A DNA stretch of 64,000 bases from Paenibacillus dendrobii (GTDB lineage: Bacteria; Bacillota; Bacilli; Paenibacillales; Paenibacillaceae): positions 310,001-374,000 of the forward strand of contig NZ_WUBI01000001.1 in NCBI RefSeq assembly GCF_009807035.1, in the 5' to 3' direction. Below are positions 58,498-64,000 of this stretch, one piece after another. The position numbers and the translations under genes were made by a program. The stretch's first letter is position 1. Every line of letters begins with the position of its first letter. The notes beneath the pieces are model-generated. The model was not told the DNA's origin. It saw only the letters and a program-made list of their open reading frames with translations, and searched no databases.

Positions 58498-60441
58498 TTA
58501 GATTCTCATCGTGGCAGCTCGAAGCAACAGCGGCAAGCGGACGGAAGATTGGATAGGGATAACATGTTGGAGCCTTACGTCTTCAGTCAGACAGACTGCT
58601 TTAGCGGCAAGAGCATATGGGTTGGTGGAATAGCTGTCGAGCCATTGCGCTGCAGCATTCAGGCAGGCTGAAGAAGAACATCGTTCGGCAAGACTTGCGA
58701 ATAACAAAATTTCCTCAAGGACTGGGACTCGCTGTTTTTCATTGAAAAAGGACTGTACCCAGTTTAAGCACCCTACTTGGAGAATTTGAACAGGTGCATT
58801 CAGCAAACCGGCAATGACGGAAACAGGTAGTGACGGAACCGATGACTGTTTAAATAAACCGGCAAGCAGCTGAAGGACCTGTGGATAAGCCTGGCTCTGG
58901 AGCAGGAGCTGAAGCGCATTAGAACAATCTTTTTCCGAAGGGAGTTCCTTATCTCGGCCGGTCAGATATGCATGTATCGATGCTAGCGGTGAATGGATCA
59001 GCTGCAGCCTTTCCGCCTCATGATCTGCATCATCCAGATCCTGCGATTTCCAGGCAGCAGACCATCGATAGGATAACCAGAAGGGGTCATTGGTATCGGT
59101 GGGGCCGGCCGAGGAAGCCACGAGCTCCGAATATAAGCGCTTGCCTGGTTCTGATGCATATCTCCGCATAAGCATAATCCAAAGCTGCCGTTGTTCGGGA
59201 AGTGAAGATGACTTGGCGATGAACTCCAGCCATTCCCCATTACCTGTATTTAAGGCAGCGGGAATAAGGAGGTCCAGCTGTTTTGGCAACATAGAGGTTC
59301 TACTTGGGATGATCCAATCCGGTAGGGGATGCGATTTTCCGAGTAGGAGGGAGCAATGCAGTGCATCCGTCCAAGCTGGCATGTAATCATTCTTGAGAAA
59401 TAAAGCATGCTGGTAATGCAAGAGCGCGCGCTCTGCATGCAGCATTTTCTCTGAAAGCCTGCCGGAGAGCCATGAGGTGCGGTATGTGCCGCATCCGGAT
59501 GTGGTGGAATACATGGGCTGAGCTGTTCCTTGGATAGAGGCTAGGAGCATCCAGCGATAGGCTTGGTCGTAGTCTTCTTTCTGCGTAAGCAATATGCCTT
59601 TGAACTCCAATAAATCCGTGAACCCCGGATACTTTTTTATCCCTTGTTCGGTGATGACGTCGGCTAATTCATGTTGTCCCGTCATATGAAGGGCATATGC
59701 CGCTTTTAGGTAAACGTCGGATATCATGCCGGATTCAGGATCTTGTTCTAGTACGGGGAGTAAATGCTGGAGCGATTCCTCATATCGGCCAGACTGATAA
59801 TACTCCGCTCCCAAGGCATACCGAAGCTGAACGTTCAATGGATCGGCTTGCAGGGAGGCTTGAATAAGCCCGAGATTGCGTGAATGTTTGTTTTTCCGAT
59901 CTATTTCTGAATGTAAGTAGCCGTAGTGCTTAATAGGGAATGGAGCATACGGAATAGGATGGTCGGTAAGCTCAAGAATGCTTTCAGCAATGTTTTCATG
60001 AATGGGGCCACGGAAACGGATGCTCGGATGGTTGCGGAATAACCGGCAAACGTAATCCGAAAAAAAAGAATCTTCGGATAAGGTTCCATAGTAACTGATG
60101 ACGGGGATAAAAAAGCCGGCGATGTTGTCTTCATGTACCAGCAATTTGTGCAACGCGTCTGAATCCCACCCATCGGCTTCTTCATCGGCATCAAGAACCA
60201 GAATCCAGGAACAAGTGGCCATATCCAAAACGCGATTTCTCGCTTCGGCAAAATGGTTATTCCACTCTAAATCAATGACGCGGGCACCATGTTTCATGGC
60301 TATGGAGCGGGTCTGATCCGAGGAACCCGTGTCCCCGATAATGATTTCAGAAACCCAATCCCGCACGGAACGGAGGCATTTATCCAGATGTTCTGCTTCA
60401 TCTTTAACAATCATGCAAAGCGATATATCTTGGGGCGGCAT
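58498..60441 (-). CDS. GT2 glycosyltransferase with C-terminal TPR region (copy 3)
   Basis: The 647-residue protein has an N-terminal GT2 domain (1-230): ISLCMIVKDEAEHLDKCLRSV, IIIGDTGSSDQT, WNNHFAEARNRVLDMA and LVLDADEEADGW. From about 220 follow TPR-like helical repeats (YALGAEYYQSGRYEESLQHLL and further, less regular pairs) to the end. ATG 60441 is chosen because AAAGGAG lies upstream, immediately after the stop of the preceding gene. It is the most diverged of three tandem paralogues. Such proteins O-glycosylate surface or secreted proteins in relatives (inference). Confidence 0.88.
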   Translation of the reverse strand: MPPQDISLCMIVKDEAEHLDKCLRSVRDWVSEIIIGDTGSSDQTRSIAMKHGARVIDLEWNNHFAEARNRVLDMATCSWILVLDADEEADGWDSDALHKLLVHEDNIAGFFIPVISYYGTLSEDSFFSDYVCRLFRNHPSIRFRGPIHENIAESILELTDHPIPYAPFPIKHYGYLHSEIDRKNKHSRNLGLIQASLQADPLNVQLRYALGAEYYQSGRYEESLQHLLPVLEQDPESGMISDVYLKAAYALHMTGQHELADVITEQGIKKYPGFTDLLEFKGILLTQKEDYDQAYRWMLLASIQGTAQPMYSTTSGCGTYRTSWLSGRLSEKMLHAERALLHYQHALFLKNDYMPAWTDALHCSLLLGKSHPLPDWIIPSRTSMLPKQLDLLIPAALNTGNGEWLEFIAKSSSLPEQRQLWIMLMRRYASEPGKRLYSELVASSAGPTDTNDPFWLSYRWSAAWKSQDLDDADHEAERLQLIHSPLASIHAYLTGRDKELPSEKDCSNALQLLLQSQAYPQVLQLLAGLFKQSSVPSLPVSVIAGLLNAPVQILQVGCLNWVQSFFNEKQRVPVLEEILLFASLAERCSSSACLNAAAQWLDSYSTNPYALAAKAVCLTEDVRLQHVIPIQSSVRLPLLLRAATMRI

Positions 60442-60457
60442 GATGTGCGCGGCTCCT

Positions 60458-62071
60458 TTATTCGTATTCCTCATACATAGGCAGCATACGTAAAGCTCTG
60501 CGTATGATGGACTGATATGGTTGATCTTTTAATTCCTGAAGCAAACGAGCTTCTGCGAAAGCGGTCAGCACGCGACTGACAGACGCTATTGGATCCGAAG
60601 GAGGTGTAGCTGAGGCGGCGGGTAGAGTGGAGAGTAGCGCATGAAGTGAGTTCAGAGCATCTTCGGTTTTTCCGGAATCATAGGTGAGCTCAATTTGCTT
60701 CAAGGGATTCAGTGTGCTGGATTCATCGAATGTTCCAGGTTTTTGAAGTTTAGTTGTCTCGAATAGCTCATTGTAAAGGATATGCTCCGCTTCGTTTTCG
60801 TTCTCACGGGAGGCGTCTAGCTGAACATTCTTCAACAGCATGTACGCCGCGTGATAACAGCGGTTGGCCTTGAGCAAGTTGATTATGATGTTCTTTTGTT
60901 TAGCGGTGTTTATTTTAAAATGATCATGCATAAAGGAGGGGAGCAGACGTTCCTGAAGATTTGTTTTCATCAGCATGATGATCTTATTCAAGGGTATTCG
61001 CATGCCCGGTTCATGCTTGATCGTTTCGGCGTACCAGCGAATGGCCTGCTCGTCATCCCCGGCATCCTCATTCATTTGACCTAATCCCAATGTAGACAGG
61101 TAGGTTCCGGCGCCATTCTCCGTGTGATAATGCATAGGTGCCGGCCCAGCTTCGATGGCTCTCAGAAATGCCTGTTCTGCCTCTATCAGTTGCCCTGCGG
61201 CGAGAGAAATAACGCCTTTCAGATGATACAGATCGGTATAATCCGGATATTGAACAAGCCCGCTGCTGCATGCAGCTATGGCTTCTTCCGCGCGGCCCAG
61301 GGCGAACAGACAGCGAGACTCGTACTTAAACAGAAGATGGTAGTAGCTGATTTCAGGCGCAGCCAAATCTTTGGCCTGATGAATATGATGCAGCGCAGGC
61401 TCATGTTCGTTCAAGCGCATATATTCCACCGCCATGTTGTAATGATGGAACGGTTCCTCAGGCTCTGCCTCTAATGCTAGCTGGAGCAGTTCCATATTTC
61501 TGCGGATTTTATTTTTGGAGGCGACCATGCCGCTGCTGTATCCGTAATGGTGAATTTTGATATTGGTAATGTGAAGCTTGGCAGCAGGGCGATGCTCGAT
61601 GATGGAAGCGGCTATTTGTTCATGGATTCTTCCGCGGAAACGATGTTCCGGACGCCTTCGAAACATACGGAGCAGGGGATTGACGGTAGCTGTGGTAGAG
61701 CGGATATCGTTGCTGACGTGATTGTGCACTTGCAAGAAAAAACCTTCAAACTCCAGATGCTGGGCACACAGGCGCAGCTCCGCGATATCGCCCGTTTCAA
61801 GTTCTTCATCGGCGTCCATAAACAGGATCCATGCATTGCGGGCAAGTTCAATTCCCGCATTCCGGGCTTTGGCAAAATCGCCATCCCATGGGACATGGAG
61901 AACTTGTGCTCCGAACCGGTGTGCAATTTGCACCGTGTCGTCGGTGGAGCCTGTATCGACTATGATCATCTGGTCGACAGCTTTATGGATGCTCTCCAGA
62001 CAACGGGCAAGATTGGCTGCCTCATTCCGAACGATCATGCAGAGGGAGATTCCGGTTGCGGTTCTGCTCAT
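60458..62071 (-). CDS. GT2 glycosyltransferase with C-terminal TPR region (copy 2)
   Basis: The 537-residue protein opens ISLCMIVRNEAANLARCLESI, IIVDTGSTDDTVQIA, WDGDFAKARNAGIELA, LFMDADEELETGDI, RFRGRIHEQI and the tag IHHYGYSSG. TPR-like repeats begin at about 215 (FHHYNMAVEYMRLNEHEPALHHI). ATG 62071 is chosen because AAAGGAG lies eight bases upstream; the frame extends to 62194 within the previous gene. Its start overlaps the end of that gene by 50 bases. It ends four codons after MLPMYEEYE-type residues, just before the next gene's ribosome site. Confidence 0.88.
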   Translation of the reverse strand: MSRTATGISLCMIVRNEAANLARCLESIHKAVDQMIIVDTGSTDDTVQIAHRFGAQVLHVPWDGDFAKARNAGIELARNAWILFMDADEELETGDIAELRLCAQHLEFEGFFLQVHNHVSNDIRSTTATVNPLLRMFRRRPEHRFRGRIHEQIAASIIEHRPAAKLHITNIKIHHYGYSSGMVASKNKIRRNMELLQLALEAEPEEPFHHYNMAVEYMRLNEHEPALHHIHQAKDLAAPEISYYHLLFKYESRCLFALGRAEEAIAACSSGLVQYPDYTDLYHLKGVISLAAGQLIEAEQAFLRAIEAGPAPMHYHTENGAGTYLSTLGLGQMNEDAGDDEQAIRWYAETIKHEPGMRIPLNKIIMLMKTNLQERLLPSFMHDHFKINTAKQKNIIINLLKANRCYHAAYMLLKNVQLDASRENENEAEHILYNELFETTKLQKPGTFDESSTLNPLKQIELTYDSGKTEDALNSLHALLSTLPAASATPPSDPIASVSRVLTAFAEARLLQELKDQPYQSIIRRALRMLPMYEEYE

Positions 62072-64000
62072 CGATGCATCTCCTTTGCCTGTCATCCCAA
62101 TTCGTCTGCCATCCAGTCCGCTGCAGCTGTTGTACGGCTGACCGAATCTGCCTGGCTTCCTGAGGAAGAGCTGCCGTTCCGGGTAATTCACCATGCGCCT
62201 GATCTAGTAAGTCGGCTGCTAAAAGCAAATAGCAAATGGCGGCCCCGATCGAAGCTTGATGGATGGATGCATCATTCAGCTTGATATTTTCGAATAGTCG
62301 TACCGCTTCCATGTAATGACCCTTGTCGTAGAGAATTTCTGCAAGCATAAGTGCCCCTTCATCGCCCAGTGTTTGCGCCTCTAGTAAAGTGATCAACAAA
62401 TCCGCGGCTTCAAACACATATCCTTCCTTGTACAGTGCTTTGGCAAACGTGTTAGATCCTGCTTCATCCAGTACAACAGACAATCTTTTTCCTAGATCAA
62501 TTAGACCGATAAAGACGGAGCGCTGAATGAGTGTGTGGATCAAAAGGCTTTCTTCAGTTCGAACGGTAGCACCGCTTTGATCGTCTGCTTCTGGGTGGTG
62601 GAAGAGGAGGCTCTCGATTCGCTCAATATGCTCGCGTTTATGGTGTTGAATGAAGCCCCAGATGTGAGGTTCGAGTGAACCCATAAGCTGCCACTGTATA
62701 AGAATATGCAACATTTCGCGATCAGGATTCGGTGCAGAGTCCGTAACCGCTGCATGATATAAAAAGGAATGAGCTTCCTTTAGTTTGTTCAAGCGAATCA
62801 AGGAGATGCCATAGAGGGTACTTAAATCATCTTCGGTGATCCATTGCGGAGGGCAGAGCCGAATGATCTCCTGATCTGCTCCAATCCTATCGAGTGAATG
62901 GAGCAATAAGCTCCATTTCTTCTTGTCCCGGGGCTGAATGGTTTCTATCAAGAGTGTGCTGATCTCACGATCAGTGGTTTTTAAATTGTAAAAAGAGGCT
63001 GCCAATCCGTTGACTGCAGGAGCATAATCCGGTTGTAACTGGACGGCTTCATAAAAAAGTCTTGCTGCCTCTTCAAACCGTTGCATCTTAATAGCGATCG
63101 CTCCCATGTTACTCAAAGCCTTGTAGCTATGGATTCCTTTTTCCGTTACATAAGAGGAAGATGTGCAATCAGCTGCTTGGCGGTAAGCTTCGAATGCTTT
63201 TTCCCAGAGCCCCTGTGCTTCCAGAGATTGACCATGAACAAAATGAAGATCAGCATAATCCGGATAATGCAGTGCTTCACGAAGACACAGCAGGCTCGCT
63301 TGTTCTACCTCGTGGAGTTCCAGCATGACTTTAGCCAAATCTTTGATTAAGGTCGGACGGAAAGAAGCTGTCAAAGGCGTATGTTCTTTTGCCAGAAGCA
63401 TGTATTTTTTGGCTTCGGGAATGTTTCCGCTTTGACAGTGTGTAATACCCAGATGGTATAGATAGTACGGTTGTTCGGGTTCTTCCTCCAAAGCCTTCAT
63501 AAGTATTTGGTAATTCCGGTCCAGCTTGTTTTTGTTCCATATGTTCGGGGATAGGTATCCCGTATGTCTTATTTGGATAGGGGAACCCTTGATTTTATCC
63601 TTGCCGGAAAAGAGAAGAATGGAAGGTTCGATTTCTTCATGGATTTTTCCTTCAAAATGATATTGTTGACGGTTTCGAAACAGTCGAAGCGAGCGGTGAT
63701 ACAGTGTTTGTGCTTCTGAGTCGCTTAACATATTGGCGATGGTGATGTCATAAGCTTCGACTTCATCAGTTGCGTCGATTAGCATCCTGATTTCATCCAA
63801 GCTTGTGAGGAGTTCTTCATCAGCATCGATAACCAGTATCCAGTCTGTTGTTGCATAGCGCAATGCATGATTTCTGGCCATGGAGAAATCATCCTGCCAT
63901 TTCATAGAAACGACATGGGCGCCGTATTGCCGAGCAATGTCGACGGTATCGTCAGAGGAGCCCGTATCAACCAATACGATTTCATCAGCAAGTTTAACGG
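62022..64000 (-). CDS. GT2 glycosyltransferase with TPR region, 5' end beyond window (copy 1)
   Basis: The frame is open at the window edge, so the N-terminus is missing. The visible 658 codons start VKLADEIVLVDTGSSDDTVDIARQYG, then WQDDFSMARNHALRYA, LVIDADEELLTSLDE, FEGKIHEEIEPS and IRHTGYLS. TPR-like helical repeats follow (YLYHLGITHCQSGNIPEAKKYM, and AVNGLAASFYNL near residue 330). The internal TTG at 63974 is not a true start, since conserved GT2 sequence precedes it. The stop is at 62022. It is the first of three tandem paralogues and likely the longest. Confidence 0.88.
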   Translation of the reverse strand, partial: VKLADEIVLVDTGSSDDTVDIARQYGAHVVSMKWQDDFSMARNHALRYATTDWILVIDADEELLTSLDEIRMLIDATDEVEAYDITIANMLSDSEAQTLYHRSLRLFRNRQQYHFEGKIHEEIEPSILLFSGKDKIKGSPIQIRHTGYLSPNIWNKNKLDRNYQILMKALEEEPEQPYYLYHLGITHCQSGNIPEAKKYMLLAKEHTPLTASFRPTLIKDLAKVMLELHEVEQASLLCLREALHYPDYADLHFVHGQSLEAQGLWEKAFEAYRQAADCTSSSYVTEKGIHSYKALSNMGAIAIKMQRFEEAARLFYEAVQLQPDYAPAVNGLAASFYNLKTTDREISTLLIETIQPRDKKKWSLLLHSLDRIGADQEIIRLCPPQWITEDDLSTLYGISLIRLNKLKEAHSFLYHAAVTDSAPNPDREMLHILIQWQLMGSLEPHIWGFIQHHKREHIERIESLLFHHPEADDQSGATVRTEESLLIHTLIQRSVFIGLIDLGKRLSVVLDEAGSNTFAKALYKEGYVFEAADLLITLLEAQTLGDEGALMLAEILYDKGHYMEAVRLFENIKLNDASIHQASIGAAICYLLLAADLLDQAHGELPGTAALPQEARQIRSAVQQLQRTGWQTNWDDRQRRCIDEQNRNRNLPLHDRSE

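Overview
The window reads as chromosomal DNA of a Gram-positive, spore-forming Bacillales member, most likely a Paenibacillus. The signs are a YjcZ-type sporulation peptide, a lexA/yneA SOS pair with Bacillus-type boxes, YesM/YesN-type two-component control of a sugar ABC transporter, strong GGAGG ribosome sites with frequent TTG/GTG starts, and a complete pdhABCD operon. No rRNA, tRNA, insertion sequence, prophage or CRISPR array was seen. A gene is cut at each edge (1-217 minus, 62022-64000 minus).

Layout. 1-3.3 kb holds small, mostly uncharacterised genes: a secreted protein, a four-helix membrane protein, a YjcZ peptide with a candidate sigma-K promoter, and two minus-strand proteins with an Sm/Hfq-like sequence pattern on either side of it. 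3.4-9.7 kb is a sugar-uptake operon (lipoprotein, two permeases, YesM-type kinase, YesN-type regulator). 9.8-14 kb is an SOS neighbourhood: a serine hydrolase with a LexA box inside its promoter, lexA, then yneA, a DUF896 protein, a membrane protein and a HAD phosphatase. 14.2-19 kb has a YtkA-like lipoprotein and the divergent methionine genes mtnD and metH, which share a 20-bp palindrome. 19-25.6 kb has RNase Z and a tight seven-gene run: HAD-IIA phosphatase, Fpg/Nei glycosylase, endonuclease IV, a cREC protein, thioredoxin, an orphan ABC ATPase and an RlmM-like methyltransferase.

25.6-36.5 kb is the most unusual region. It is a ten-gene Tad-like type IV pilus or secretion operon whose first product fuses a Hanks-type Ser/Thr kinase to a TadZ/MinD-like ATPase. 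A strong terminator-like hairpin lies between the promoter and this gene. The operon also has a CpaB-like SAF protein, two more MinD-type proteins (one without a recognisable P-loop), a TadA/CpaF ATPase with its own membrane anchor, one large platform protein that appears to combine TadB and TadC, and four small membrane-anchored pilin-like proteins. No canonical Flp pilin or prepilin peptidase was found in the window.

36.7-53 kb is mainly housekeeping: an ABC-F protein, a ThiF/MoeB enzyme, an orphan winged-helix regulator, an NlpC/P60 hydrolase with an exact WalR-type box in its promoter, thiN, a TRIC channel, a low-molecular-weight tyrosine phosphatase, an esterase, pdhABCD, thyA-folA and a gltD without gltB. 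53.5-64 kb is a glycosylation island: two GT-B-like proteins, a GT2, a GT4, a methyltransferase, and three tandem GT2-TPR paralogues on the minus strand.
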